Positions 1-12,242 are shown, numbered from the stretch's first letter. The stretch: 64,000 nucleotides of DNA from Sabellastarte sp. h YS-2021 (GCA_964017235.1 OZ024933.1:91603432-91667431), one strand, 5' to 3'. Notes: generated by a model not told the origin, from the sequence alone. Translations and numbers: made by a program.

Positions 1-83
1 ACTGTTTCACTACTTCTATATCTCATGGTGTTGAAAACTATTTCCCCAGGCTGTGGGGTGCAGGCATCTCTGATGCTATTTTT
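1..83. repeat. 3' tail domain of a pearl/HINE-like composite repeat (cut by window edge)
   Basis: This segment matches the tails at 5330-5413, 12150-12242 and, more weakly, 17050-17133. All contain a ctcatggtgttgaaaa-type phrase, then tatttcccc, a ctgtgggg phrase and an ending like catctctgatgctattttt. It is the 3' domain of the composite repeat whose core is the ~146-bp tandem unit. The rest of this copy lies upstream of the window. Confidence 0.7.
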
Positions 84-322
84 TAGTGTACAGATACCAA
101 AAAGTACTGGTATATTTCATCAAAACAAAATAGAATAAATAGTAATCTGACAAATTAGTTCTGTTTGTAAGACTTATTACTAACAATGTTGAATTTTTCT
201 ATCTAGATTATGTGTAAATTTGATCAAATAATTTTATGTTATCTTATTTTACAAAATAAGAGATAACTTAAGAGTGATTAATATCATATTTGTTATAGCT
301 TTTCTTTGCGTTTTTATGACAG

Positions 323-402
323 AGTTCTGGAGAGACAAATGTTGCATGACTGTACACTCAGAGGACACACATTCTGCACTCTTGGGTTATGGAACAGATC
401 AG
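323..402 (+). CDS. GLOD4: GLOD4, first exon in window (internal exon)
   Basis: Internal exon of glyoxalase domain-containing protein 4, a widely conserved animal protein of the vicinal-oxygen-chelate (glyoxalase/bleomycin-resistance) fold whose substrate is not settled. The exon follows an acceptor ending in gacag, starts in phase with two bases completing a codon, and runs to GATCAG followed by gttagt. It encodes FWRDKCCMTVHSEDTHSALL followed by GYGTDQ. This aligns with the start of the second VOC half of vertebrate GLOD4, where a YW...LLGM segment leads to the ALLGY motif; it is about two residues shorter. The next exon continues in phase 0. Earlier exons encoding the first VOC half lie upstream of the window. 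No frameshift or stop is seen in any of the five exons, so the gene looks intact here. Confidence 0.88.
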
Positions 403-1983
403 GTTAGTTAGTAATATTTATAGTAGTTACTATTAAGTAATAAGGCTGAAACAGGTTTCGGTCTACTAGCGCTAACTGTGTAGCCATCAGAGACACGAAT
501 AGTTCACTGAAGCAGTCATACATTCCAGTACTGATGTAGCCCAATGCAGGTACTGATCAGGCTGATCATTCTGCACCACAATTCATGAAAGTCTGGAGAC
601 AAAAAAAATGATTTCTAGAAGTGATAGCCTCACTAAAGCTCGCGCTTAAATACAAGTTAAAATTAAGGATTGAAAGGGTGTAAAGACAGCTTGAATACTT
701 GTTTCAAAATAGATTATTTGAATTATTAAATCAGGAAAAGAGTATTATTTTTGTATATAATGAAAAAGGGACCTGAATACAAAAATTGCACCTCCTTCAA
801 GCCAGTGGTACCAGTGATTATTTTTATAACCTATGGGCACTTATTTATTGAGGTACATACATCATTGGTTTTCATATAAAGCCTATGTTAAAATAAGCAC
901 ATTGACATCTTAAAGATAAATATCAGATACATCTACCATAAATTCTTTTGCTGCGGCTCCACTGTCACAAATTTTACTCCTAAATCAGTTTGCAATTGAA
1001 AATATTAGTGTTGAGAGACTTGCTGACAGAGATCTGGAATACACTCCTGAAAATCTTGCATTCCTTGCCATGGTGTGGTCATTTGGCTATTTTATTCATC
1101 AGCTCCAAAACCTGTTGATATTTTTCAGAAACTTTTCCAACGGCAGCCTTTTTAGTTTTATTTCTGTCTGATTCCTGTGTCACCATGGGAGTTCACAGAG
1201 CATTTGTATGTGGGGTCATCATTGGTCTTAGTCATGTCAATGTATTCCTTGTAAATTGTGATATATTTCACAATGAATTGTCATTCTGAAAATTTGGTGA
1301 TATTGTGATGCCAAGTTTTACATGTCAATTCTGCACAAGTTTCTTTCACCACTGAACTGCCTGTTGTGGTAAGACTGGAAACAAGTCACCTAGGCAACCG
1401 AATGATTCTCAGGTATTGTAAGTGATCATTTGGCTCTCGTTACCTTAACCCACTGCAAGGGAAAGGACAACCGTATTCTAATTACGTCTGTCAGTCTGTT
1501 TGTTTGTGCACATAACTCACAAACTATTCATCAAATCTGGGTCATACTTTTACACAAAGTGGGGCCTACTTATGCCTTGGTCCTCTCCAAACATGTTACA
1601 GATCCAGATAGAGTTGCCAGATTCTTTTTCCCTTAATTTGTACAAATATTTCCTACTTGTTGCACTCAAAAGCTGACATGGTCACAGTGAGACCAAGGAT
1701 GCATCTGTGGTGAGAGTAATTTTGTGCTTTTTTTCAGCACCACCCGCAGTACTGCTCGTTATTTTTGTGGTTGTGAATTTGAATTGCAAGAGTTAAGATA
1801 GAGATTAAGCACAATTAGAATTACAGCTCTTGACAACTTGTGGAGTATACTAATGGTCTGTCCTAATATGACCGAAGTCCTAAGTTGTTAAAAGCAAATT
1901 CAAAAATCCAGATTTGAAATGTACTCAAAGTATCAAAACCATGTTTTAATTTGATGGTTTTTGGAGGTGTCCTGTTCTTGCAG
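403..1983. other. GLOD4 intron, no recognised feature
   Basis: AT-rich intron of about 1.6 kb. I see no coding potential, tRNA, terminal repeats or tandem structure. The short ORF at 1430-1636 has no recognisable motif. Confidence 0.6.
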
Positions 1984-2070
1984 TGTTGCCTGGAGTTGAG
2001 AGATATTGGCTGTCCAGTGGAGCATGCCACTGCTTTTGGTAGGATTGCCTTCAGTTGTCCACGAGAACAG
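1984..2070 (+). CDS. GLOD4: GLOD4 internal exon
   Basis: Exon of 87 bp (29 codons, phase 0 at both ends) bounded by ttcttgcag and gtaagag. It encodes CCLELRDIGCPVEHATAFGR followed by IAFSCPREQ. The vertebrate counterpart is also 29 residues and shares the LEL, the V(D/E)HA.AFGRIAFSCP core and a final acidic/polar pair. The His in VEHATAFGR sits where VOC proteins carry a metal ligand of the second half. The matching exon length and phase make this the orthologous exon rather than a retrocopy. Confidence 0.94.
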
Positions 2071-4281
2071 GTAAGAGTTTTATGTAGAGAAAGGTGACAT
2101 TCACCACACCCTGTGAAATTAACACTCAGCACCTATGTCTGAAAAGGAAAGCAAATGCTAGATATTCATATTTTGTTCTCCATCAGTACAGTTCAGATGT
2201 CACTTGACAATAACAAGTTTATGCTATACTTTAGTTAATTATAAATTTACAGGTACAGTTGTGTATAAAACTAGTATGAAACACGCTGTGTTACATTTCT
2301 TTTACAACTGTATTGTGGGCATGATTTCTGTATATTAAAGCAACTACATTAAAATTTTTAATTGCGAGCATGCTTTCTGCTGAAGAAAATAGTTAACTTA
2401 TATAAACTTAAAAAGCTCTATGACTGAAGATTATACCGCCTGTAGTCTGATGGGTACACCAAATCTCGGAAGATATAAGATGTCCTTGGAGGTTGTCTTA
2501 GACATAGTGGATTTCACAAACCAATAATAATTATAAGCTTTGGGCCCAGAGCTATGTCTACCTGGGAGTGGGCTTAACTCTAGTAAACAAACAGTTAAAT
2601 ATAGCCACCATAATTTTTTCTCTACTTCAAAATTTGAAATGTCTGAATATAAGGAACAAACACATGGAACACCTCTATATGAGACTTTTGACAGTTTTAT
2701 GAGGTTACAAGATTTTTCACGGCAAAACAGTATTTAATAAACACAGATAAATGTCTCAAAGGAAATATATGTTACCAGTAGAATATATCGACTTGAAGGG
2801 TTACATGACCTAGAAAACCATTGTGGTTATTTTATAAGCTTGGACTTACCTAAGTCAGCTTTTGTGAAATATATTTAAGTCCTAGACTTAGCTAAGACAA
2901 AGGGCTCAGATTTAAGTGCCTGACTTTGTCAAAGTCTGGGCCTAGATCAAGACCTTTTATGGATCCGGCCCCAGGTTTCTTTGCTGAGAAGACCAAATTA
3001 CTCTTAACCCATATTAATTTCCAGAAAGTAGGTGTTTCTTGTCATAAAAGGGATACATTGTGGTATACTGAGTAACCCACTCCTCTCCCACCTCTCAAGT
3101 TCTGGGCTAGATTCCAAACCTGACTGAAAGTGAGTTATTAGTTTCCTGTTGGCTGATGTTCAGTGCTAAATTTGCCTCTGAGTAAAACCTCCCAACTGTA
3201 GGATGAACCACCTGTAGTGCGACTGGATCATAACAAGCTCATGAAATTATTGTGCAAAAGTAATTACTTGCAAATTTTAATACAACTTTTTGGTGACTGG
3301 ATCATAACAAGCTCATGAAATTATTGTGCAAAAATAATTACTTGCAAATTTTAATGCAATTTTTTGGGTAACTTGAGCAACAGATAAAATCTACACGTTC
3401 TGGGGTAAAACCTTCTTCAAGAGGTGAATCTATGAAGTTGTTCAAACTATGGTGGTTTACCATTTTATTGGCCCATTAAGCAAGTAGTAAATGTGACTTT
3501 TAATGGCAAGTTTTACAAATTTATATGCACATTTGGTTAAAATAAGTGGACAACAGTTGCTTAACATTGAAAGATGTTTTGATATTTGTTGAAAAACAAG
3601 AATTCTTATCCTATTTTATGCCAAACTATACAAAATAGGCTGAATATACGAGGACATACTATACTGTATATTTAAATAGACTTTTTTCACTGGGTGGACT
3701 CCGTAAAGTCATTTTGGGCTTGGTCTTATTGAATTTTTTAAAAAAGGTCATCATGTTTGGTTTGAAAAAGAAAGGTTTTCAAAGAACCTCTACTCAAGGT
3801 TTGATATAGTTCTAGAAGGATATGTGAAACATTTTAGTAACAGGTTTATTCAGGTTGATTTAATAGTATTTGTCATCAATAATTTATCAATGAAACATGT
3901 TCCATATTCTAGCTATGTTCAGTCAGCAATACAGTTAAATGATTAAGGACAGTTTGTTTAAAATGTTGTTCTGAATTTTGGATATTGAATAAAAATATTT
4001 CTGTAGTTTCCTTAGTCATGGTGACACGGCAATTTTCGAAACATTAAGTGTGTTGTCCTGTAAGTGTTTACTTGGTGTGAAATATAAAAACTGGCCCTTT
4101 AGTATTATCAGAATAAATGTCCATTTTAAGTGTCAGGTGTTCCAGTTTGTTAGGTAATTTTTGTCATGTCATGATTATTAGGAGTTTTTTTATGATATCA
4201 TGATTGTAATGTTAATAAATAAATTTGTACTTTGTGAAAGTCATATGTTTTACATCAGCTGTTTACTGCCTTTGCACTGAT
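2071..4281. other. First part of the 10.6-kb GLOD4 intron
   Basis: AT-rich intron sequence. It holds one local tandem duplication (3221-3368, listed separately). I see nothing else I can name. The intron runs to 12701 and hosts most of the mobile DNA in this gene. Confidence 0.6.
3221..3368. repeat. Two-copy tandem duplication, 74-bp unit
   Basis: The phrase gactggatcataacaagc begins at 3221 and again at 3295. The two 74-bp units differ at only a few positions (for example aaaag versus aaaaa, and ttaatac versus ttaatgc), which points to a fairly recent local duplication. Confidence 0.9.
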
Positions 4282-5413
4282 TTTTACCCTACAGCCCTTA
4301 AGGGCTGTCGGGGTATTGTTTTCACCCGTGGTGTCCGGATGGGCGGGCGGTCGGTGGGAAATAGTTTGTCCGGGCTGTATCTCAGAAACCGGAAGGTGTA
4401 GAAGTTAATACTTGGCAGGGACATTGGTTGGGGGGTGTAGGTGTGCAACGTTATGGTCTAACTTTGATTTGACCTTTGACCTTGCCGTAGTGACTTTGAC
4501 CTTTAAAATCTTATTCGGGCTATATCGCGGAAACCGTAAGGTGTAGGAAGTTCATACTTGGTAGGGACATTGGTTAGGGGGTGTAGGTGTGCAACGTCAT
4601 AGTCTGACCTTGATTTGACCTTTGACCTTGCTGTAGTGACCTTGACTTATAAAATCTTGTCCGGGCTATATCTCGAAAACCGTAAGGTGTAGGAAGTTGA
4701 TACTTGGTAGGAACATTGGTTAGGAGTTGTAGGTGTGCAACATCATGGTCTGACCTTGATTTGATCTTTGACCTTGCCGTAGTGACCTTGACCTATAAAA
4801 CCTTGTCCAGGTTATATCTCAGAGACTGTAAGGTGTAGGAAGTTTATACTTGGTAGGGACATTGGTTAAGGGTTTTAGGTGTGCCACGTCATGGTGTAAC
4901 ACTGATTGACCTTTGACCTTGCTGTATTGACCTTTAAAATCTTGTTGCACCTTTGGGTCTGTCTGTTGATGCAGATTAAGCACTGTTAAAGTCATATTAG
5001 AATTCATTAAGAATTTCCTTTTGCAAGTTCCCATTGTAACAGATGGAATTTCATCAAGTGAGCCACAGGCTTTTCTCCAACACCACACATAAGCATTCAT
5101 TGAATGTATTGCCACTTCTGTATGCATGGGTAATATTCAAAACATCCAAACCATAATTCGGCCATTTTTGGTTTACTGATAAATGCTGTCATTTTATTAT
5201 TGAATTTTCTTGTTTTAATACTTCATCTGTATATTCATTTCTTTTCCTTAGATATTATTTTCCCTACTTAAGCATTACTTGGACCTTAATATAAGTTACA
5301 CTGCTCTGAAAGTATCTTGAACTTTGTACTGTTACACTACTTCTATATCTCATGGTGTTGAAAAATATTTCCCCAAGCTGTGGGGCACGGGCATCTCTGA
5401 TGCTATTTTTATA
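4282..5413. mobile_element. Pearl/HINE-like composite repeat, complete copy with ~4 tandem units
   Basis: The leader is taccct plus the perfect 18-bp palindrome acagcccttaagggctgt (4291-4308), then ggggtattgttttcaccc. The core is a tandem array of a ~146-bp unit whose ggtgta anchors fall at 4395, 4540, 4686 and 4832. The tail ends in gcatctctgatgctattttt near 5412. The unit carries ggtgtaggaagttgatactt, gacattggttaggg, tgaccttgatttgaccttt and gggctatatctcggaaacc. A leader, tandem core and tail match the architecture of bivalve pearl elements, which are regarded as non-autonomous Helitron/Helentron relatives. That family link is an inference from architecture, not a sequence match. Confidence 0.72.
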
Positions 5414-5459
5414 ATTTGTTTAAGTCCATTCAGTTATTTATTTTTTGAAAGTTGCATTT

Positions 5460-5636
5460 TTATTGTGTTAATACATCCTATCCAATGGACAATGCTTTAC
5501 TGGTTGGCGCGACTGGTCCCGCCGAATGACAGAAAAAGTCATCCTGTATAGAATACCGGCAGGACTGGTCACGGAATGTACATTCGCTAGGTGTCGCCTC
5601 GTGCATATTTTCTGTCTAGACAGGATGACGTCATGG
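5460..5636 (+). repeat. Left inverted terminal repeat of the DIRS element
   Basis: About 175 bp here are the reverse complement of 10286-10463, with some divergence. Shared blocks include tatccaatggacaa, tgacagaaaaagtcatcctg, gaataccggcaggactggtc, aggtgtcgcctcgtgcata and tgtctagacaggatgac. Inverted rather than direct terminal repeats are diagnostic of DIRS1-like retrotransposons. Confidence 0.92.
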
Positions 5637-5761
5637 CGTCTTTTTTGTTTGGCGTGTGGAGTGTACAGACATGTTTTTGTAAAGTGAAGATTTTTGAAGA
5701 CAACTCACAAACTTTTATATATTTTTCATTTCCATCTTAATATCTGGTGTAGAAGATCATT

Positions 5762-7385
5762 ATGGCGTCCCCTGGTCAAAGAAGAGGGACTTGTGGCCAT
5801 GCTGTGGCACTTTTTGATACTCATTCCAAGTGCGTGAGGCAAAGGGGCAGGACAAGACCCATGTGTTGAGAAGAAACCTTGCGAGATCTGTGACAAGTTT
5901 ACCCCTGAACAGAAATCACAACTGGCCACCCCCACCTATAGGGCGATGAAGGAACACCAGAAGAAGATTAGCTTGTAGATCCGTCTATAGTTACTGTCCT
6001 GGGGCAGGTCGAGAGTGGGAAGGGTGAATCCACTGATAGAGGTGAAAGTACACCTTCCAAGAAGAAAAGGAAGTCTCACAAATCACCCAAGAGGACTGCC
6101 AAGTCTAGCAAAGCCCCAGAGTACCAGTCTGACCTGAAGAACCTTGATGACAAATGGTCAGAACTCTTTGCTCATTTAGAGGCCCTTTTCCTGTCGAAAA
6201 GGGCTCCAGCTCCAGCATGGTGGTTTCAGACAAGCCCTTTATTCCACCAGAACAGCAGTCTTCCAGCCAGACCTCTACTGCCGGTGCTTCCGGGAAGAAG
6301 AAAGCCACCCAGCCTGTTGAGGCTCCCGGTGCACTGCCTGCCACCGGCCTGTGGAGGCTCCCGGTGCTACTGGAGAGTTTCAACCCACCAGCCAGGATGT
6401 GATGCCCCCTGCTGCTGTCAGTACCAGTGGTCGACCTGAGGTCCAGCCCCCAGGTCCCACTACTCAGCCTGCCTTTGCTGCTAACCAGTCCACCCTCCTT
6501 ACCAGTGTACCTGCTTCTCAAGATGAACCGGTCTCTGATGAAGATAAGCTCAGTGATCACCCTTCTCCCAGCTTGGATGAAGAAGGCGAACTCTCTGATA
6601 TACAGTCCACAGGTCCAGATCAAGAAGACTTTTCCAGGTCGAAAGTCTCTTCTTGGACTAACCAGCCGGCTCGTCTAAACAGTAGTTTCCCTCAAATTGC
6701 AAACCGTTCACTCCCATCTGCTCCAGCTTCCAGACCGGTTTCCCAAGACACACTCAGGAAGTGGGAGAGGGCAGTACGTGACCAGAGCAATGTGCAGTCA
6801 GGCTGCTGGTTTCTCTCGTTACTTGACCAAAGTACTGGACTCTATGACTACCCAGCTGAAAATTATACAGGGTGACAAAAGTAAGGGCAAATCTACCAGT
6901 AAAGTCCACCAAGCTATTGAAGAACTGGACTTCTTGGTCACTTTCAACCGGAGCATCACCCAGGCAATGGCTAGAACCATGCAGGACTTTTCAGAGGGTG
7001 TATTCATTAATGTTGCAAACTTTACACTGACACGCAGGGACAGTTATCTGGATTACATCAAGGCTGGCATAAAACAGGACATCCTGAACACTCTCAGGAC
7101 TGCCCCCTGCATATGAGTGCCTTATTTCCAGATCACCTGATCTCCAAGGCTGAAGAGGAAATAAGACACCATGAGGACAAGCGTACACCCAGTTCATCTT
7201 CTAAGGGCCATCAACGCTTTCACCCTTATAGTCAGTCTGGCAGACAGCAACAACCGGATCAGGACAGGAAATCTGGTCTCCCCGCCTGGAAACAACTTGC
7301 TAGAAGGCGTGGTCAGAGATCCCACCGCGGCAAAGCTGCTTCTTTCTCCCAGCAACCTGCCAAGACACAGAACCAGTATAAATGA
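5762..7385 (+). pseudogene. DIRS Gag-like region (degenerate)
   Basis: Starts at the ATG at 5762 with a short frame containing a Cys/His cluster (TCGH, DTHSKC) typical of the N terminus of DIRS Gag, then a stop. The remainder is spread over shifted frames: a Pro/Ser/Thr-rich linker (about 6150-6700), a helical region with QAIEELDFLV and RDSYLDYIKAGIKQDILNTL (6700-7116), and a basic tail with FHPYSQSGRQQQPDQDRKSG and PAWKQL (7113-7385). These C-terminal blocks are characteristic of animal DIRS1 ORF1. Gag would package the element RNA in virus-like particles. At least three frame changes are needed to read through. Confidence 0.8.
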
Positions 7386-7391
7386 CAATTA

Positions 7392-9472
7392 TTGTGTTGT
7401 AACTGGTGCAGTAAGGGATTTGAACTCTGTACCTGTAACTGGGAAGGACTGTTATTGTGTGAACCAAAGACAAGAACTCATTTACCTGTATATTGCCATG
7501 TTGCAAATCATGTTCCTTTTGCAGGAGGGTTACCACAAAAGAAAGGTGTAAATCCCGATCATCAAATGGCAATAAAGTTTGTGAAAGGTGTTTCCTGTGT
7601 AAATCACTTGAGTTCAGTACAAAATGTCACAAATGTCCCACGTGTTGTACCAAATCTACCTGTAGGGGCCAGATTACACCAGTTTTGGGAAAAATGGGCA
7701 GCCCTAGGCATCAGCCCCGAAGTACTAGCAGTCCTCAGAGAAGGTTACATACTTCCCTTCCGGTTCCGGCTCAATCTGACAAGAATTCCCACAATAACAA
7801 GCTGCTATGTAAATCCTCACAGGAACAGCTACCTGTTGGAGGCATTGCATCAGCTGTTAGACAAAAATACTGTAGAATTGGTTCAAAATCCACAGTCTGG
7901 TACCCAAACCCAACAGCCGGTGGTGACCTATCTTGGATCTGAGCACACTGAACAATTACTTGAAAACACAGTCGTTTAAAATGGAGACCCCAGAGACCTC
8001 CTTCCAGGCAGGGGAGTGGGTGACCGCCATAGACTTCAAAGACGCGGACTTCCATATACCAATAAACAGCCAGTCCAGGAAGTACATGCGCTTTCATATC
8101 CACTTATCAATTCAAAGCACTGCCATTTGGTCTGTCCACAGCCCCCATGGAGTTTACAGTGGTGGCCAAAGAGGTCAAATTTCTAGCAATGAAAAAGGGT
8201 ATAAGAATCCACCAATACCTAGACGACTGGTTGGTCAGAGCCAGATCCCACCAAACTTGTCAGCAACACACACAAACCTTGGTAGCTCTCTGACGAGAAT
8301 TGGGCTGGCTAGTGAACGAGGAAAAATCGGAGCTGAAACCCAAACAAGTTTTCAATTTTGTAGGTTACCAGTTTGACTTGAAAGAGGACAGGGTCAGACC
8401 CACCCCAGAATGTTGGCAGCCCTACAGACCAAAATATGGGAAATTATGTCCAGTCCACTGTGTCCGGTCCGGAATCTAATGTCCTTGATCGGATTACTGA
8501 CTGCCACAGAAAAACAAGTACATTTGGGCCCTTTACATATGAGACCCATACAGTGGCATCTCAAAAACAACTGGAGAGTGCCAGAGACAATGGAAAAGAC
8601 CATCCCCATTCCAAAATCACTCCACCCACATCTAAAATGGTGGCTGGAGGAAAGCAATGTTATCACAGGTCAATCATTACACCAACTAAAACATGCGCTG
8701 CAGATCTCTACAGACGCATCAAAAGAAGGGTGGGGCAGTCACTTAAACGAGCACATGGCAAGGGGAAGCTGGTCACTTCCAGAAAGCAAACTGCACATAA
8801 ACTATCTAGAATTAAAGGCAGTTCTTCTGGCATTAAAAAAATTTCAGGCCCTCTGTACCAACAACAGTCCTCATAGCTACAGACAACACTACAGTGGTTG
8901 CTTACATAAACAAGGAAGGGGGAATGAAGTCGGGCCTCCTGTGTGCACTACTGTGGAGAATCCTGACCTGGTGTACCAGAAAACAGATTACTCTCAAAGC
9001 TCGACACATCCCCAGCTGTCTGAACGTGATAGCAGACAAGCTATCCAGACTGGGTCAGACGATTCGAACGGAATGGTCCCTCAATCCAGAGGTCTTCCAA
9101 GCAATATGCCACCGGTGGCACCAGCCCACTGTGGACCTGTTTGCCACCAGGTTCAACAACAAGCTCCCACAGTTTGTCTCACTGGTCCCAGACCCCCAGG
9201 CATGGGCAGTGGATGCTCTCAGCCTGTCATGGAAAGGACTGGATCCATACGACTTTCCACCGGCAGCCATCTTGGGCAAAGTGGTGGGGAAGTTGCAGGA
9301 CTACCCATGCAGCAGAATCATACTGATTGCACCGGGATGGCCCAACATGCCCTGGTTCTTGGATCTAGTGGTAATGTCCAGTCAGATCCCCCTGTGTCTG
9401 CCAAACATACCCAATTTAGTGTCTCAACCATTCAACCAGGTCCTTAGTAACACAGGAACCTGTCAAATCTGA
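7392..9472 (+). pseudogene. DIRS reverse transcriptase and RNase H (degenerate)
   Basis: Pieces in all three frames spell a DIRS polymerase: LREGYILPFRFRLNLTRIPT and the NPH segment (about 7730-7830), METPETSFQAGEWVTAIDFK with an FHIP motif (7981-8060), a YLDD active site at 8216-8227, GLLTATEKQV with MRPIQWHL (about 8490-8570), then RNase H with TDASKEGWGSH and YLELKAVLLALKKFQAL (about 8710-8860), a VVAYINKEGGM block and ARHIPSCLNVIADKLSRLG (to ~9055), and the downstream PTVDLFATRFNNKLPQFVS and ILIAPGWPNMPWF motifs. Frame changes occur near 7940, 8130, 8380 and 8870, so no full polymerase can be made. Confidence 0.92.
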
Positions 9473-9476
9473 ATCT

Positions 9477-10262
9477 ATATGCCTGGCTCCTAGAGCCTCA
9501 GCAATCAAGGAGCAGGGCTTCTCTGAGGCAGTGGCAGCACGAATTGAGGCTCCTCAAACAGGATCAACCAGATCTGTCTATGAGGCAAAGTGGACCATTT
9601 TTACAAAGTGGTGCCTCAGTAATCAGGTGGACTTCAGGGCACCACCTCTAAAAGCCATAGCTGACTTCCTCCTGTACTTGATCCAGGACAGGAAGTTACA
9701 ACCAGGCACTATTGATGGATACAGATTAGCCATTGCTGAGAAATTAGGCAAAGTTCCCATAAATGTCAGCAAGGATGAGAATCTCACTCGTCTCCTGGAT
9801 AGACCCAAGGGCAGGAGGGGGCATTCCCTCTTGGAACCTCTCTCTGGTGTTACACCAGCTGACCAAGGCTCCCTTTGAACCATTAAAAGAGGCCTCACTG
9901 AAACACTTGACCTTCAAGACTATTTTCCTGCTGGCCCTGGGTTCAGGTAAACGCCTGAGTGAAATCCACGCCTGGTTACACAAAAACATCAGGTATCAAG
10001 CAGATTGGTCCAAGGTGTCCTTATACCCCTTGCCCAGCTTTCTGTCCCAAGAATCAGCTGGCCAAGGAGGGACCAGATACTGTGGCCCCGGTGGTGATTC
10101 CAGCCCTACACCCAACTCTGGATAAGTCACTCAAAGGTGACAGGTCATTATGTCCAGTTAGAGCCCTGCACTATTACTTGGACAGGACCTCAGATCTCAG
10201 GCAGAACAAAGAGTTGGTCTTTGTCTCCTTCAAGAAGCCCCACTATCAGCTTACTAGGGGTC
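9477..10262 (+). pseudogene. DIRS tyrosine recombinase, frameshifted and C-terminally truncated
   Basis: N-terminal SAM-like part: SVYEAKWTIFTKWCLSN, ADFLLYLIQDRKLQPGTIDG and YRLAIAEKLGKV (about 9570-9755). Catalytic core start: LTFKTIFLLALGSGKRLSEI, which holds the first catalytic Arg in the SGKRLSE motif (about 9910-9965). The next blocks, KEGPDTVAPVVIPALHP and RSLCPVRALHYYLDRT, are in another frame (10050-10190). The expected HxxR motif and the catalytic Tyr are absent because the sequence runs into the terminal repeat. Two frameshifts are also visible. This enzyme would have integrated the circular DIRS DNA. Confidence 0.9.
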
Positions 10263-10285
10263 TAATAGGTTTAGACAACAAAAAA

Positions 10286-10463
10286 GAAGTGATGATGTCA
10301 TCCTGTCTAGACAGGAAGTATGCACGAGGCGACACCTAGTGAATGTATACTCCGTGACCAGTCCTGCCGGTATTCTATACAGGATGACTTTTTCTGTCAT
10401 TTGGCGGGACCGGTTGCGCCGACCGGTAAAGCAATTGTCCATTGGATAGGGTATTAACTTATA
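10286..10463 (-). repeat. Right inverted terminal repeat of the DIRS element
   Basis: Reverse complement of 5460-5636. Its inner edge, gatgatgtcatcctgtctag, directly follows the truncated recombinase frame. Confidence 0.92.
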
Positions 10464-10949
10464 AAAATTTAATTTACTTATTAAATTTGCAGAATCATCT
10501 GAGTCAAATCCACATTCAGAAACAAGTAACATTCAAGTTGAAAAAGATGGTGTTTTTTCTTTTGCAATATTAGTCCAGAAATAAAAAAAATGTAGTCATG
10601 TTAAGGGGAGGACTAAGCTTTATGATACCTTCCGAGTTCAGACTCAGATAAAAGTCAAAGAGTTCATTAAAAAATAAAAATGTTTTGTTTCATTGTTAGT
10701 GAGAATGAAAAAGGGTATAGTATACAAGTGTCAGCCTAGTTATTGGATCATATTTCTTGTATGTATATTGTCTTGTCTCCCACAGACTCCCTGTTGGGAT
10801 CCTAGAGTAAATGAGTAAATTTGAGGACTTTTCAGGGAATTGAGGGCCTTTCGTCACAGGCTCCAAAATAGGCCGACGGTTTTTTCTCCACAGAATGCAA
10901 AATTGGCTCCTGGGTTTTCTCCACAGGAGAAATTTGAGAGGTTTTCTCC
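10464..10949. other. Intron sequence between DIRS element and pearl-like repeat
   Basis: No recognisable coding or repeat structure beyond several ttttctcc-type phrases at 10880-10945 that form a short imperfect local repeat. Confidence 0.5.
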
Positions 10950-12242
10950 CGAGGGCTTTCCAAGTGGGCGGGCAGTCGTTCAGGCTGGCAGGTGGCAAGA
11001 AAAAGATTGTCTGGGCTTTATCTCAGAAACCTTAAGGTATAGGAAGTTGATACTTGGTAGGGACATTGGTTGGGGGTGTAGGTGTGCAACATAATTGGTG
11101 TGACCTTGATTTGACCTTTTACCTTGCCATAGTGACCTTGAGTTTGAAAATCCTGTCCGGGCTATATCTTGGAAACCGTAAGGTGTACGAAATTGATACT
11201 TCTTGGTAGGGATATTGGTTAGGGGATGTAGCTGAGAATGTCATGGTGTGAGCTTGATTTGACCTTTGACCTTGCCGAAGTAACCTCGACCTATAAAATC
11301 CTGTTCGGACTATATCTTGGAAACCGTAAGGTGTAGGAAGTTGATACTTGGTATGGACAAGGGGTTAGGGGGTGTATGTGTGCAACGTCATGGTGTGGCC
11401 TTGATTTGATCTTTGACCGCCGTAGTGAATTGAGTGTGAAACTGTTGTCCGGCCTATATCTCAGAAACCGTAAGGTGTCGGAAGTAGATGCTTCGTAGGG
11501 AGATTGGTTAGGGGTTATAGGTCTGCAACATCATGGTGTGACCTTGATTTGAGCTTTGACCTTGCCATAGTGACCTTGACCAATAAAATGTTGTTCGTGC
11601 TAGATCTCGGAAACCGTAAGGTGTAGCAAGTTGATACTTGGTAGGGACATTGGGTATGGGTTGTGGGTGTGCAACATCATGGTGTGATCTTGATTTGACC
11701 TTTGAACTTGACGTGTTGACCATGAGTTTTAAAATATTGTCCAGGCTCTAAAATTTTGTAAGGTGTACAAGGTTGACACTTGGTAGGGACATATTGATTA
11801 AGGGGTGTAGGTGTGCATCATGGCGTGACCTTTAGTTTTGGCTCTGCCAAAGTGTGTTCACCTACCACTAGTACCATATTTGAGACATGTTTCTCTTATG
11901 ACAAAGATATATGGATTGGTGTTACTGATTATTATATGTACATAATTGTGCTATTTCCGTTGACATCTATTCTCCAGTTAATACATTTTACATAATTTTT
12001 AGTTTACTGATTAATGCTGTCATCTTGCTGTTGAATTGTCTTGTTTAAGTTCATCTTTCATACATTTTCTTTCTCCTAGATATTATTTTCTCTACTTAAA
12101 CATTATTTGGACCTTTGTATAACTGACACTGCTCTGAAAGTATCCCAATCTTTGTACGGCTTTACTACTTCTAGTAATATCTCATGGTGTTGAAAACTAT
12201 TTCTCCAGGCTGTGGGGTGCGGACATCATTGATGCTATTTTT
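10950..12242. mobile_element. Pearl/HINE-like composite repeat, copy with ~6 tandem units
   Basis: Begins inside the leader (gtgggcgggcagtcg) without the palindrome. The ~146-bp unit recurs with anchors at 11036, 11182, 11330, 11474, 11620 and 11762. The same tail domain as at 5330-5413 follows and ends near 12242. Units vary by short indels (spacing 142-148 bp). It lies in the same GLOD4 intron as the 4282-5413 copy, in the same orientation. Confidence 0.72.

Larger units (their letters stand above)
5467..10455 (+). mobile_element. DIRS1-like tyrosine-recombinase retrotransposon, decayed
   Basis: A 5-kb element with inverted terminal repeats and, in order on the + strand, Gag-like, RT/RNase H and tyrosine-recombinase coding regions. 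DIRS elements integrate through a tyrosine recombinase instead of a DDE integrase and make no target-site duplication; none is seen here. All reading frames are broken, so this copy is dead. The recombinase lacks its C-terminal catalytic part: the sequence passes directly from the phrase KKPHYQLTRG into the right terminal repeat. The element lies in the sense orientation inside a GLOD4 intron, between two pearl-like repeats. Confidence 0.92.

Noticed and set aside
1430-1636. 68-codon frame in GLOD4 intron
   Set aside because: No recognisable motif and no splice context linking it to the gene.
6105-6623. 172-codon minus-strand frame
   Set aside because: It is antisense to the DIRS Gag region, which has clear family motifs on the + strand.
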